Shown here piece by piece: positions 24,959-36,009 of a stretch of DNA of 64,000 bases. A model generated the notes under the pieces. That model ran no database searches. It was not told where the DNA came from and saw only the letters and a program-made list of their open reading frames with translations. The position numbers were made by a program, and so were the translations under genes. The stretch comes from Macrotis lagotis. Taxonomy: Eukaryota > Chordata > Mammalia > Peramelemorphia > Peramelidae. Location of the stretch: contig NC_133665.1 of assembly GCF_037893015.1 (NCBI RefSeq), positions 103,631,937 through 103,695,936 on the forward strand, read 5' to 3'. Position 1 is the first letter of the stretch. Each line of letters opens with the position of its first letter.

Positions 24959-25108
24959 TTTTTTTTTAGATTTTTCAAGGCAATGGTGTTAAGTGGCTTG
25001 CCCAAGGCCATATGACTAGGTAATTATTAAGTGTCTGAGGCCAGATTTGAACCCAGGTACTCCTGACTCCAAAGCCAGTGCTCCATCCACTGGGCCACCT
25101 AGCCACCC
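24959..25108 (-). repeat. WSINE1-like SINE, antisense, part of a SINE pair
   Basis: Body from TTTTTCAAGGCAATGGTGTT to GGCCACCTAGCCACCC. The pair 24959-25266 as a whole is bounded by the duplication GAGTAGATAGTATT (24945-24958, 25267-25280). Confidence 0.9.
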
Positions 25109-25121
25109 ACTAAGAGACACT

Positions 25122-25266
25122 TTTTTTTTTGGCAAGGCAATAGGGTTAGGTGACTTGCTCAAGGTCACACAGCTAGGTTAAGTATTATGTGTCTGAGGTC
25201 AGGTTTGAACTCAGAACTCCTGACTCCAGGGCTGGTGCTCTATCCACTGTGCCACCTAGCTGCCCT
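25122..25266 (-). repeat. WSINE1/MAR1-like SINE, antisense, second of the pair
   Basis: TTTTGGCAAGGCAATAGGGTT to GCCACCTAGCTGCCC. It shares the outer target-site duplication with its neighbour, so one SINE landed in the tail of the other. Confidence 0.9.
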
Positions 25267-26169
25267 GAGTAGATAGTATTAACAAAGGTCTTTCCTTTGA
25301 GGGAAATGCAAAGTGGAGATGACCATCACAGACCATCACAGACCAAGGTTACAAGGACTGCTAGAGGAGGTAAGGACATTTGAGTTGAGTTTTAAAGAAC
25401 TAATAGGAATCTGATAGGTAAAATAGTCAAGGAAATGTTGGGGTGGGGTGGGAGGCCATTGCATGAACAAAGGCATGTTCAAAGTACAAAGAGCTGGGGT
25501 GTCAAGGATATGAAAGACTAGAGAGATACTTTGGTACCAGATTGATAGAGGACCTTCAGTGCCAGGTTCAAGGGATTGAACTTTCTTTGGTAAGCACCTT
25601 CAATTCCATTAAAATACCATTAAACCCCTATTATGATCAGATCTTTCTCCCCAGCACTGGGGGAAACTTGAAACTTAGGTAAAGCAGTTCTCTCATCCTC
25701 CTGGAGCTCTCAGATTGTTAAGAGACAAACTAGAAAGGTCCCCATCTTGGACATTACCAGGGATCAGGACAGTTTGCTAGAGAAGGTGACGTTTGAATTG
25801 GGCTCTATATAGGGGAAAGAAGGAAGAAAGTGCCATTCTTGGCAGGTGGAAAGTTACTCTACAGAGCTACTGGTATACGGTGAGAAAAGTAGGATCTAGA
25901 AGGGGCAAGGGACTTGTCCAAGGTCATATAGTAAATTAGTAGCAGAGAGGCTCCTAACTCTCAGTTCACAGTGCTGCCAATCTGTAATCTTGAACCCTGG
26001 CTTCAGTACTTGATTGTTAGAACTTGAAATTATTCTGAGTAACTAAGTTGAACTTGCCCTTTAACCAACTAATACTTCCTCAAAGCCTTATAGGCTTTAT
26101 AGGTTTTTTTTTTTAGGTTTATAACCTAAAGGTAGTCAAAGAGGTAAAGATTCCATATTTAAAAAAAAA

Positions 26170-26450
26170 AGTGATAGTAGTAATTTTTGTCATAATAAAG
26201 GGCTGGAAAGAATATGAAGAATTCAGAGAAATTTGGGAAGACTTTTCTGAACTGATTCAGAGAGAAGTAAGCAAAGCCAATAAAACAATCTACTGTACAT
26301 GATGACCACATGATATAAAGGAAAACAACTTGAAAAAACTCAAGAACCACTTTCAATGCAATGACCAAGCATGGCTCCAAAAGATTGACATTAAAGCATG
26401 TTTTCTACTGCTTGGCTGGTAAGTAAATTAAAAAAATTTGTTTAAACAAA
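26170..26450 (+). mobile_element. Old L1 3'-end fragment
   Basis: GAAGAATTCAGAGAAATTTG...CTGATTCAGAGAGAAGTAAG resembles the L1 ORF2 terminus (…LHELMLSEMSR) in degraded form. Confidence 0.5.
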
Positions 26451-27207
26451 AACGAAGTTTGCATGATTTCAAGCACCACCACAATTGGTCTTCCTCTACA
26501 GAAAGAGACATATATTTTTGTACATGTCCAGAATGTGGATGTGCTTTGCCTGACTATGTTTATTTCTGACAAGGGTTTTCTTTTTCTTTTTTAAATTTGG
26601 GGAAGGGATAGGAAAGGTAAAAAATCAGTGACAGTAATGTCAAAAAAAGGATAAAAAAAGGAAAAAGTCAATGAAATATTTGAAAGAGACTAAAAGGAAA
26701 TCTTTGAAACTATCCTGTTGAATTTATTATATATATTTTTAAAAGGAAACAAGCTGGACATATGGAGTTTCTGTGTTTTATATACATATGTTTCTGTTCT
26801 TTGTATATGGAAATGTTTCTGTTTATTTTCATATGTTCAGAACAACAAAAAATAAAAACTTTAAAAACAAGGGAGGATTTCTATTGGGGAAAGGGTTGTA
26901 AGGAAGTAGCGTTGAAATTTATTATGGTAAAAAGAAGAAAAACACAAGCATGGCAACTTGGATGCTATCTTACTAAATTTAATATCTACTAAATATGTGC
27001 AATGGTTCATAGTTTTGTATGTAATCTTCTTTTCTTCATATTTATGTTTGTTAAATTCATAATAAAAAATAAAAACTTAAATAAAAAAAGGCATCAGCAG
27101 AATCAATAGAACACATTTTACAATTACCACAGCAATTGTGGGACTTAATTTTTTTGTGTGTAGTGGATCCTTTTGGTGATCTGGTGAAGCTTATGGACCT
27201 CTTCTCA

Positions 27208-27209
<2 letters not shown>

Positions 27210-27249
<40 letters not shown>
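27210..27249. repeat. (TAA)n microsatellite
   Basis: About 13 perfect units. A reading frame across it gives a Tyr run on the minus strand, which is an artefact. Confidence 0.97.
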
Positions 27250-27250
<1 letters not shown>

Positions 27251-28141
27251 TAGTATTTATATAGTGCTTTAAGGTTTTCAAGGTCCTTTAAAATATATTA
27301 AATGCATAAATAAAATATACATGATAACAAAGAAAACCAATTATATTGAAATAATTATCAAAATATTAAAAAACAGATAACTACATGGAGCTCAGGTTAA
27401 GAACTCCTGAAATAAGGGAAAATATTGCTGAAAAACTTAAGAACTGTGTTCAATGCAAAGTTTAATCATGACCTCAGAGGAATAGATGCAAAGTAAGTCT
27501 CTTACTTCTTAGCAGAAAAATGAGGGGCCAGAGGAATGGCATGAGGAATTCTTTTTTCAGATAGGGTCAAAGTACTGGTTTTAAGAGAAGGTTCCACTTG
27601 GTGGAAATGGGGAGAAAGGTAAGGGAAGACTCACTGGGAAGTAATAATGATGGGGGGAAGGGGAAACAATAAAATATTGGAAAGGAGATTTGTTGGAGAG
27701 AGAGAGAGAATTTGGAACAGAAAATGAACTTTTTTTAAAAAAAAAAAAGGAGATTTGCATGATTTCTTTGATCCTCACTACAACCTTATGAGATAGGCAC
27801 AAGGGGTATATTCAACCTTACCCTTGACTCTTTCACTTCTCTGACCTTTGCACAAGTTCTTTTACTGTACCTGCAATACCTTCCCTTTGGAATAATCTCT
27901 GTCCTGTGAGCAGTAGCCCCTCTGGGGCAACAGATGGCTGGCTTGGCATAGTCTTGGCCCTAGAGCTTTCAGCAGATGCTCCTTCGGCTAGGACTTGATC
28001 TGGGAATGGCTGGCATGTCACGAAATCACAAAATCTCAGAGCTGGAAGGGGTCTGGTCCAACATCCAGTCCAACCTGTTTCTGAGCAGGAATTCTCCACT
28101 TCATTTCTGACAGGTAGTCATTCAGTTTTTACTTGAAAATT

Positions 28142-28374
28142 CTTGTTCTGACATTTCAGTTGTGTCCAACTCTTCATGAACCCATTTGGGGTTTTCTCTG
28201 CAAAGATGCCATAGTAATTTGCCATTTCCTTTTCAAGTTCATTTTACAGATGAGAAACTGAGGCAATAAGGCTAAGTGACTTGCCCAGGGTCACGGAGCT
28301 AATAAGTGTCTGATGGCACATTTGAACTCAGTCTTCCTTGACTCCAGGCTATCTACTTTACCACATAGTAGCCC
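28142..28374 (-). repeat. MAR1-like CORE-SINE, antisense
   Basis: TTTCAGTTGTGTCCAACTCT (reversed tail), CCATTTGGGGTTTTCTCTGC, GCCATTTCCTTTTCAAGTTC, then the reversed CORE and head. Confidence 0.85.
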
Positions 28375-28399
28375 TAATAATAATAACAGGCATCAAAAT

Positions 28400-28520
28400 G
28401 GTGCTTTATGATTTTTGTTATCTCATTTAATCCTCACAACTACTGTGTGAAGTAGGCATGGAAAGTGTTCTTATCCCATTTTTATAGATGAAGACTTAAC
28501 TTCAGAGAGGTTAAGGTAAA
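28400..28520 (-). repeat. MIR-type SINE, antisense
   Basis: TTATCTCATTTAATCCTCAC...GAAGTAGGCATGGAAAGTGT...TTATCCCATTTTTATAGATG, the reversed 3' half of MIR. Confidence 0.75.
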
Positions 28521-28840
28521 ACTGTTGTTTTTGTTTGTCCTTAATTCTCAAAGAAGACCACAGCATCAGGGAGGTACTGCCATGGCAAGCACATGGATTG
28601 GATTTGAGTGGGGGGGGTGTCATGCTAAATCACCAGCCTCACTTTCTCTGGAGCCATCTGGGTCCAGTGATCAGAAATGAATCAGGACAACTAAAGATAG
28701 CCCTGCATTCAAAACAACAGGGTTAAGTGACATGACCAGGGTGACACACACAGCTAGTAAGTGTCTGAATCTGGATTTGAACTCAGGTCTTCCTGACTCC
28801 CGGGTCAGTACTCTACCCACTTTGCCACCTAGCTGTCTTA
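28521..28840 (-). repeat. SINE with RTE-type 3' tail, antisense, near full length
   Basis: Starts with the reversed tail (GTCCTTAATTCTCAAAGAAG) that matches the 3' terminus of the LINE at 46.1-47.45 kb, then a distinct body (GGATTTGAGTGGGGGG, CAGCCTCACTTTCTCTGGAG), then the reversed CORE and tRNA-like head (CTTTGCCACCTAGCTGTC). Confidence 0.8.
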
Positions 28841-29164
28841 AGATAAAGTTAAACCTTTGGTCAACAACTAATTAGTAGCAGAAATGGGATTTGAGCTCAG
28901 TTTTTCTTCCCTCTGCATTCAGGATTCAATCCACTGTGCCATGAAAGGAAATTGAAGCTTAGAGAAGCCAAGGTTACATAGTTAGTGGTAGAGTTGGCGC
29001 TAGAATTCAGATCTTTTAACTCTAAATCTACTTCTTTTTCTACTATTCCATAACTGATCAGAAATGGAACTAAGCTGGTCATTTAGTGAAGGTTGAGAGA
29101 ACAGATTGATAGCCTGAGCATCCATGTTATATATTCTCCATGATATGTCTAAAGATTCAAAGGA

Positions 29165-29304
29165 GAGGCAGCTAGGTGGCACAGTGGGTAGAGCACTGAC
29201 CCTGGAATCAGGAGGACCTGAGTTCAAATCCAGACTCAAACACCGAATTACCTAGCTGTGTGACCTTGGGCAAGTCACTTAATCCCATTGCCTCAAATAA
29301 AAAA
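29165..29304 (+). repeat. WSINE1/MAR1-like SINE, plus strand, target-site duplication
   Basis: GGCAGCTAGGTGGCACAGTG to CCCATTGCCTCAAATAAAA. Flanked by AAAGATTCAAAGGA at 29151-29164 and 29305-29318. Confidence 0.93.
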
Positions 29305-29499
29305 AAAGATTCAAAGGAAAACTTTCATGGTGTTGGTTGAGTGGTCCGGGAATAATTTATGCAGAGGCATAGAAAAGAATTGAACAGTTTGAGAAAATAT
29401 GGAAGGACTGCAATAAGGATAAATGGAGAGAGCAAGCATGCCAGTGACAACAGACATCTATAATATAAATACTCTGAGTGGCATTTTTTAAAAAAGGGC

Positions 29500-29700
29500 A
29501 GCCATCTGTACAGAGATAATTATAGCAGCATTATTTATCATTGCAAAAAATTGGAAACAACCCAGATGCTCAGCAAAACAGGGATGATTGAATAAACTGT
29601 GGCAGGTACATCAGTGTAATGGAATTATATTCAAAGCAATTAAGAGGGTTTAATTTGAGGAATAAAAATAAATATGGAAAGGCCTATATTAAATAATTTT
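29500..29700 (+). mobile_element. Old L1 ORF2 3'-region fragment
   Basis: ATAGCAGCATTATTTATCAT...GAAACAACCCAGATGCTCAG...GTGTAATGGAATTATATTC follows the L1 ORF2 C-terminal order (IAALF..AK.W....NGILF). Confidence 0.6.
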
Positions 29701-30050
29701 AAGTAAAGAATGCAGATACAAAGTAATCTAACTACACTTTCCCAACAACTATACAAAATGGAGAATGTCTATATAGATCTAGGGGTGTATGGACAAGCAG
29801 ACAAAACCCTAAGGTCCCATAAAGAACTGTTGATGAGTTGTTGGACCTTTCGTATACTGAAATTCCTTTTCTTAAATGTAAATAATTGCCATGATTCCAG
29901 AGGGCTGATGATGAAGAATGCTCCCCACATCCTAATAGAAAGGTGATGGATAGAAACAACACACTTCATGAGACACATTTTTGGACATAAGCACTGTGAG
30001 ATTCTGTTTTGCTTGACTTTGCATATTAATTGCAATGGTTTTGCTGAAGT

Positions 30051-30195
30051 TTCCTTCCTTCCTTCCTTCCTTCCTTCCTTCCTTCCTTCCTTCCTTCCTT
30101 CCTTTCCCTTTTCCTTTCTCTCTCCTTGACTCTCTTCCTTCCTCCATTCTTCTCTCTTTTTTCCTTCCTCTTTCCTTCCCTCCTTCCTTTCTTTT
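30051..30195. repeat. (TTCC)n microsatellite with degenerate tail
   Basis: About 13 perfect TTCC units to 30104, then imperfect C/T-rich repeats. Confidence 0.95.
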
Positions 30196-30424
30196 ATCAG
30201 GGGCAGATAAGGGAAAAAGAAAAGAAATGCTTGTCAGTTACAAAATCAAAATTTAATTTAAAATGTAGTTAGTTGTAAGTACATGTTTGATTGCCACTAT
30301 TAGTGTTGAAAATTAAGTTTATATTGCATTTTAAAATATTTGAAAAAGAACTCAACAAAACATTTAAAAATGCACTAAAGAAAGTTGAAAGTTTATAAGG
30401 AAACACATACTAATAGGGGAAGTG

Positions 30425-30587
30425 TTCTTGTTTGTCCTTCAGTCTTGAGGACCATGTCATCAGGGAGGTGAAGTCCTAACATGCATGTAAATTGGATTTG
30501 AGTCACTGGCCTCACTTTCTTCTCTATAGTCATCTGAGTCTGGTGGTCAGATAAAAATCAGGACAACTGGAAATTGCCCTGAATGTG
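30425..30587 (-). repeat. SINE with RTE-type 3' tail, antisense, truncated
   Basis: TTGTTTGTCCTTCAGTCTTG tail, ATCAGGGAGGTGAAGTC and CTGGCCTCACTTTCTTCTCT body, as at 28.5 kb. The head half is missing. Confidence 0.8.
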
Positions 30588-30812
30588 AGATACAGTAGAG
30601 AGTTGGGCTTGGAATCAGAAAGACCTTCCTCATGAGTTCAAATCTGGCCTCAGACACTTATTAGCTGTGTGACCCTGGGCAAATCACGTAACCATTTGCC
30701 TGTTTCCTCTTCTGCAAAATGACCTGGAGAAGGAAATGGCAAACTATTCTAGTTTCATTACCAAGAAAACCCTAAATGGGGTCACAAAGAGGTAAATGTT
30801 GGTACTACTATA
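30588..30812 (+). repeat. MAR1-like CORE-SINE, plus strand
   Basis: GAGTTCAAATCTGGCCTCAG, GCTGTGTGACCCTGGGCAAA, GGAGAAGGAAATGGCAAACT, AAATGGGGTCACAAAGAGG in order. Confidence 0.88.
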
Positions 30813-31344
30813 TTTTTTTTTGTCCTTAAATGAAAAACTTCATAGAAATTCATGTTTTTTTTAATATATTTGGGGGGTTTTTTTGGTTCATTGAATAATG
30901 GAAATGTTCAAGTTTGTACCATATTAAAAGTTCATAATAAAAAAGAAAGCTTTTAAAAAGATATTGGTTTCTGTACTTAAGGATCACTTCAGTGTTTCAG
31001 TGCTTTCTCCAAAGACATAGATTACTGTTACCAAGCCAGAGGAAATATTTTTCCTAAATTGTTCCAATCAAAACAATTCATCTGCTGATGGTCAACCATC
31101 AGGTGATAAGCCTTTCCATACTCAGTTATTCTGATCCTCAAACACTGGCAAAATTCTAGATCCCAGATCTGGCACTCTACTCTACTCAAATAACCTTAAG
31201 GAGTCCACTACAGGGAAGCATCAGAGGACAGTAGAGGAAGAAAATAACATAAAATGAAAGGTGAGCATGCTCTTCAAAGTTCATTCACAGTGTTTTGTCC
31301 TCGTGGCTCCCTATGAGCAGGAAAGGACAATTTTGGTCAGGGAT

Positions 31345-31395
31345 TAGAGGAAATCTCTAGGGAGAGGAAATCTCTAGGGAGAGGGAATCTCCAGT
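31345..31395. repeat. Short tandem duplication (GGAAATCTCTAGGGAGA unit)
   Basis: Two perfect and one imperfect copies of a 17-18-base unit. Confidence 0.85.
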
Positions 31396-31509
31396 GAGCT
31401 GGGTCAGAACAGCTGTGAAAAAGCAGGGAGAAGCTGATCTGATCTGATCTGCCTTTGTGGATGTACAGATGAAGAGTGAAGGAGACAGACAGAAGGAGAG
31501 GGAAAAACT

Positions 31510-31600
31510 CTCAACTGTAAAATGGAGATTGTTGTTGTGAGGATCAAATGAGGCAATATTTATAAAGGGAGTAGTAGGCAATTAAATGGTTGTTTTCTTC
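31510..31600 (+). repeat. MIR-type SINE fragment
   Basis: CTGTAAAATGGAGATTGTTG and GAGGATCAAATGAGGCAATA are the MIR 3' half. Confidence 0.65.
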
Positions 31601-32149
31601 AGGTTACTATATAACCTTGTGAGATCCATTTAAAGGTATTTTATTTTTTTCAATTAAATACCTTTTAATAAGGAAAAAACCTATTTTCTCTCTTATTCCT
31701 ACACTGAAAAAAACTTGAAATAAAGATATAGTTAATCAAAACAAATTCATACATTAACCATGTCCAAAAATATCTGTATATTATTCTGCATCCAAAGTCC
31801 ATCATTTTTCAGGAGACAAGCAGCATATTTCATGACAAGTCCTCTTGAATTATGATTTGTCTTTGCATTGGTTAGAATTCTTAAGACTTTCAATGAGGTT
31901 TGTCTTTATAATGTTGTTACTGGAGGAATTGCAGTCCTAGTTTTGCTCACTTCACTTCTCATCATTCAATCTTCCCAGGATTCTCTGAAATCATCTCTTT
32001 TATCATATACTTATAGGGAGTTTTCTAAGCCTAGTCCAAGATTAATCATTACAATCAGTTCAACTTGATGAACTGAGAAAATGGAAATCCAGAGGAGTTT
32101 GATCATTCAATGAAAGTTAGTTTGATGACCCTCAGTTCCTAACTACGAA

Positions 32150-32290
32150 GTTGTTATGGTGTCTCCTTTATTTTCCCATGACCTCAAGGAAGGTGATGCC
32201 ATGCTGGGTAAGGGATTTATATTTGAGTGAGAGGCATCTGGATTCAGGGGCCAGATATGGAGCAGGATGACTGGAGATGACCTGCAACTA
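32150..32290 (-). repeat. SINE with RTE-type tail, antisense, decayed
   Basis: GGTGATGCCATGCTGG...TTTGAGTGAGAGGCATCTGG...GGACTGGAGATGACC-like order follows the 28.5 kb copy. Confidence 0.55.
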
Positions 32291-32570
32291 CTAAGTCATT
32301 GGTTCTCTTCCCTCCTCTCACACTGCCTCTAAGAAGAAATCTAAGGGGGAGGAAAGTGTTGGGTTTAGACATATTTTTACTGGTAACTAGTATATCTGAC
32401 CATCTATGACTATCCATGGCACTCCAAATACCCATAATTCTTCAAAGTTTTACATACTTCATGCTTTGTAATAAACATGAAGAAAAAGATTTCACTTACT
32501 GAGGTTAAAGTGGTGGTGCTGCAAAATAACCCAAATATTCTGGAAACCTATATGTTAGAATTATACTTTA

Positions 32571-32721
32571 TTTTTTTAGGTTTTTTGAAAGGCAATGGGG
32601 TTAAGTGGCTTGCTCAAGGCCACACAGCTAGGTAATTATTAATTGTCTGAGACCGGATTTGAACCCAGGTACTCCTGCCTCCAAGGGCCAGTGCTTTATC
32701 CACTGTGCCACCTAGCCACCC
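32571..32721 (-). repeat. WSINE1-like SINE, antisense, perfect target-site duplication
   Basis: Reversed full-length copy, flanked by TAGAATTATACTTTA at 32556-32570 and 32722-32736. Confidence 0.96.
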
Positions 32722-33274
32722 TAGAATTATACTTTAAAAAAAATCCACACATGCTCATATCTCAGTGATACCATTATCAATCATTAACTTCAAGCACATC
32801 AAATGGAAAGGTTCTCTATATACAAAGATATTTATAACATCGTTTTTTGTCATAGTAAAAGAACCGAAAGGAATGTGAAGGGTGAGAGGCAGTGCTCTCA
32901 CTAAGCTCAGCATCAAAAAGGGGAACCTTCTCCCAGGATGAGGGGAACACCAAATTACCCAGGAAAGGACAAACTAGATCAGGTAGGAATCAGAGTAGTT
33001 AAAACTCTTGTGCTGATCAATAGTAGGCCATTTATATAGTCCCTGAATTTCCAATCTAGGTGGTATAATAAATCCAAATTTGATAAACCCAGACTTAAAA
33101 ATTAGAGCAGTATTATGATTTGAAAGTGCTTTTTATAAGAGACACACAAAGGCAGTATATTTGGAACTGAATTATAGGATCACACATTTAGAGTTAGAAG
33201 GGATCTTTGAATTAATCTAACCTGATCCTTTCCTTTTTACAAGGAAGTTGAAGCCCAGATGGTTATCTATAATC

Positions 33275-33400
33275 TCTCTTCCCACCCTCTCTATACTGTG
33301 CCAAACTAATCTTCCTTATGAAAGTATTTAGTCATGTCCCTCCTCATGCTTAAAAGCATTCGTGGCTCCTTTATGACCGTGAAGTGACAGAAAGACTAGA
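33275..33400 (+). mobile_element. CR1/L2-like LINE fragment
   Basis: AAACTAATCTTCCTTATGAAA...GTCATGTCCCTCCTCATGC...AGCATTCGTGGCTCC matches the order seen at 41.45 and 51.27 kb. Confidence 0.5.
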
Positions 33401-33437
33401 TGTGAATCATCTGAATGATCTTTCTCCCAATCATGGG

Positions 33438-33512
33438 AGATATACAATTCTATTACAGTTCAGATATACAATTCAGATATACAATTCTATACAGTTCAGA
33501 TATACAATTTCT
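33438..33512. repeat. Short tandem array (TTCAGATATACAATT unit)
   Basis: Three to four imperfect copies of a 15-25-base unit. Confidence 0.85.
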
Positions 33513-33944
33513 TTAATCAAAACAAATTCAGCAGTTGTGAGGGATCTTACCTGTAATCTCCAATATTAGGGAGGCTGAAGCTGGTGGATTTCTTGAGCTC
33601 TTTATGGCTAAAATCTGATATTAATGGGGGGGGGGGGGATAGGATGGGAAGGGGAAGACTGCCTAAGGAGCGATGAACCAGGGGAGACTGAAATTGAAAC
33701 AGGGAAGAGCCATACCAGTCAGTGGAAGGATCAGACTTGAGTGGCCACTGAACTTCCAACCTAGAAGAGTTTGGGGGAATCCATTCTTAAAAAAAAGAAT
33801 CCCCCCCTCAATTTTGATAATCCCAGATAAAAACAATTCACAAGTTCCCTGGGTTCTTAGGAGTCCCCCATCACCACCAAGTCCTAGGGTGGACATTTAA
33901 TATTTATTGTCCAAAGGACCTATAGCTGGATCCCAGATCTATCT

Positions 33945-34133
33945 GTGTTGTTCAGTCACATTCAAATCTTTGTGAAAATGTGGACATGGCAGGCCAGTAC
34001 TGTCTATGGGATTTTCTTGGCAAAGATATTGGATTGGTTTGCTACTTCTCCATTGGATTAGGACAAGTGACTTGCTCAGTGTCTAAGGTTGAATTTGAAC
34101 TTGGGTCTTCTTCCTGAGCTTCCTAGCTGCCTC
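33945..34133 (-). repeat. MAR1-like CORE-SINE, antisense, decayed
   Basis: TTGTTCAGTCACATTCAAAT, ATTTTCTTGGCAAAGATATT, GGTTTGCTACTTCTCCATTG, and the reversed head to CTTCCTAGCTGCCTC. Confidence 0.7.
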
Positions 34134-34349
34134 TGTAGTCCATCTGTGGACAAAGCTATCTTAAACTCCTCCAGTTCTGCTCTAGTCTTGGCTCGTAACA
34201 GCCCTGGTTTAGTGTTTTAGGAGTGAAGAGTGCTTACTTTAGTGTACCATTTCTTATTTTAAAAAACTGGGTTTGAATTTTCTCATTTGAAAAATGAAAG
34301 ATTGGACTAGAATTGGACTGGGATTGTTTAGGACCCTTTCCTTCTCTAA

Positions 34350-34760
34350 ATTAGAATGCAGGCTTCTTTGCCTGACTTTCAAAGCCCTCTGTGGCCATTC
34401 CAAGTTTTTACTCATACCTCCCCATACATACTTTATGCTCTAGCTGTCCTACTCCTTTCATTTCCTAACAGTTTCCCAGGCTTCTAATATCTTCTTTCCT
34501 TACTTTGCAGACTTCCATCTAATCTTTCAAAGTCTCATTCAAATGTGACTTTGAGATTCTGTCTTGAAGATCCCACAGGTAGTGAGAGGCACAGTGACAA
34601 TCAGCATAGCACCCAATCCATGGTGGGCCTGTTTCCACATTCAGTTTTCCCACAGGGGAATGTAAACTCCGGGAAAGGATGGCACTTTAGTTTATATGTG
34701 TAGGTTTCCATCACCAGACCTGAGACTTTGAACACATCAGCACCTCTTTATTGAACACAT
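34350..34760 (+). mobile_element. CR1/L2-like LINE fragment and tail
   Basis: TTTCAAAGCCCTCTGTGGCC...CATACTTTATGCTC...TTTCCCAGGCTTC follows the C-terminal reverse-transcriptase/3' UTR order of the copies at 41 and 51 kb. Confidence 0.5.
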
Positions 34761-35284
34761 GAATGGTTGGTTTCCTCCATTTCAGCCTTTCTAACTATGC
34801 TGGTTCTGCTGGGGCCCAGGTGGCCAATTTATTGTCTTGGCTTGGTTTTCTCTGTTTTTAGTTTTTCTTTATAAGAGAGGTTACCAGGCCACGTAAAAGA
34901 GGCCAGATATTGTCATATTAATCTTCTTTAATTGTAACAGCACCTTAGATTTATGAACACAAGGTTTCTTCCAAAAGGGAGTTCAAAGTTTCAATGATAG
35001 CATCTCATTAATGCCCAGTGAAAAATAAATCAGTACAAAAGTCGGCCAACTTCCCATCCCACATTTAGTGCCTCGGTTAGTTTGAAACTATTTTTTGTTC
35101 GTCAAAAAGGGCAGGATGTCTTAGCAATACTAATAATCTAAGGGGCTTGGACAGTGGTTCTCAGCTTTAGAAAATGAAAACAGCTCAGGGTGTGGTGAGA
35201 GTTGTGGCAGCTGGGTAGGAGTTGGGAATAGAGATACTTAAATAATAAATTATTAGAATGTAGCATAATTTCATCTAATGAACA

Positions 35285-35510
35285 ATGGACCAGGAGTCAA
35301 AGGACACGAATCCTGATCGTAGTTCCACCATTAGTTGGCTATATAGCCTTGGACAATTCTCTGGGCTTCTATTCTCTCCTCTGCAAAGCTCTTTTTGGCT
35401 CGTATCCAGTCTTCTTTCTACTATCAATATTGTGAGGTATCATCTATAAGATGGGGGTGATAATGAAAATGATCTCTTTCAGCTCTAGATGCCTATTAGA
35501 TTGTAAAATC
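35285..35510 (+). repeat. MIR-type SINE, plus strand
   Basis: GACCAGGAGTCAAAGGACAC, TATAGCCTTGGACAATTCTC, ATCTATAAGATGGGGGTGAT in order, with a short insertion in the middle. Confidence 0.65.
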
Positions 35511-35516
35511 ATAGGA

Positions 35517-35564
35517 TAACCTCTTTGTGTGAAGAGGAATTAACCTCTTTGTGTGAAGAGGAAT
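35517..35564. repeat. Perfect 24-base tandem duplication with internal palindrome
   Basis: TAACCTCTTTGTGTGAAGAG(GAAT) occurs twice head to tail. Each copy holds CCTCTT..AAGAGG, able to form a hairpin. Confidence 0.95.
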
Positions 35565-35699
35565 TATCTTATTATATTCTGTAAAGTTACTTTTATTTTT
35601 TCCAGGATGGAAGATGAATGGAAATGTGAAATTAAAGCCTGAAGTGGGTTTATGTAAAAGAGTTAGATGGGGGAAAAGTTAGGAAAAAAGAAAAGACTT

Positions 35700-36000
35700 T
35701 TAAAAAAAATTTATTTTTTTTCCAGTTACATATTAAGATAGTTTTCAACACTGATTTTTTTGTATGATTTTGAGTTCCACATTTTTCTGCCTCCCTCTCT
35801 TCCCGCCCCCTTCCCTATGACAGTGAGTAATCTGATATGGGTTATATATGTACAATCATATTTAACACATTTCCATATTAGTCATGCTGTGAACGAAGAA
35901 TCAGAACAAAAAGGGGGGAAAAAGCATGATTAAAAAAACCATAAAACCAACTTTAAAAAGTGAAAATTGCTCTGGTCTGCAATTAGGCTCCAGTTTGAGA
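35700..36000 (-). mobile_element. Old L1 3' UTR, antisense
   Basis: TTTTTCCAGTTACATATTAA...GAGTTCCACATTTTTCTGCC...CATATTAGTCATGCTGTGAA is the reversed 3' end of the older L1 type also seen at 43.8 kb. Confidence 0.75.
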
Positions 36001-36009
36001 AAAGATTTT

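Noticed and set aside
27833-28099. 88-codon minus frame with gene-like composition
   Set aside because: No recognisable homology or splice sites, and it runs into old repeat sequence (CAGAGCTGGAAGGGGTCTGG pattern).
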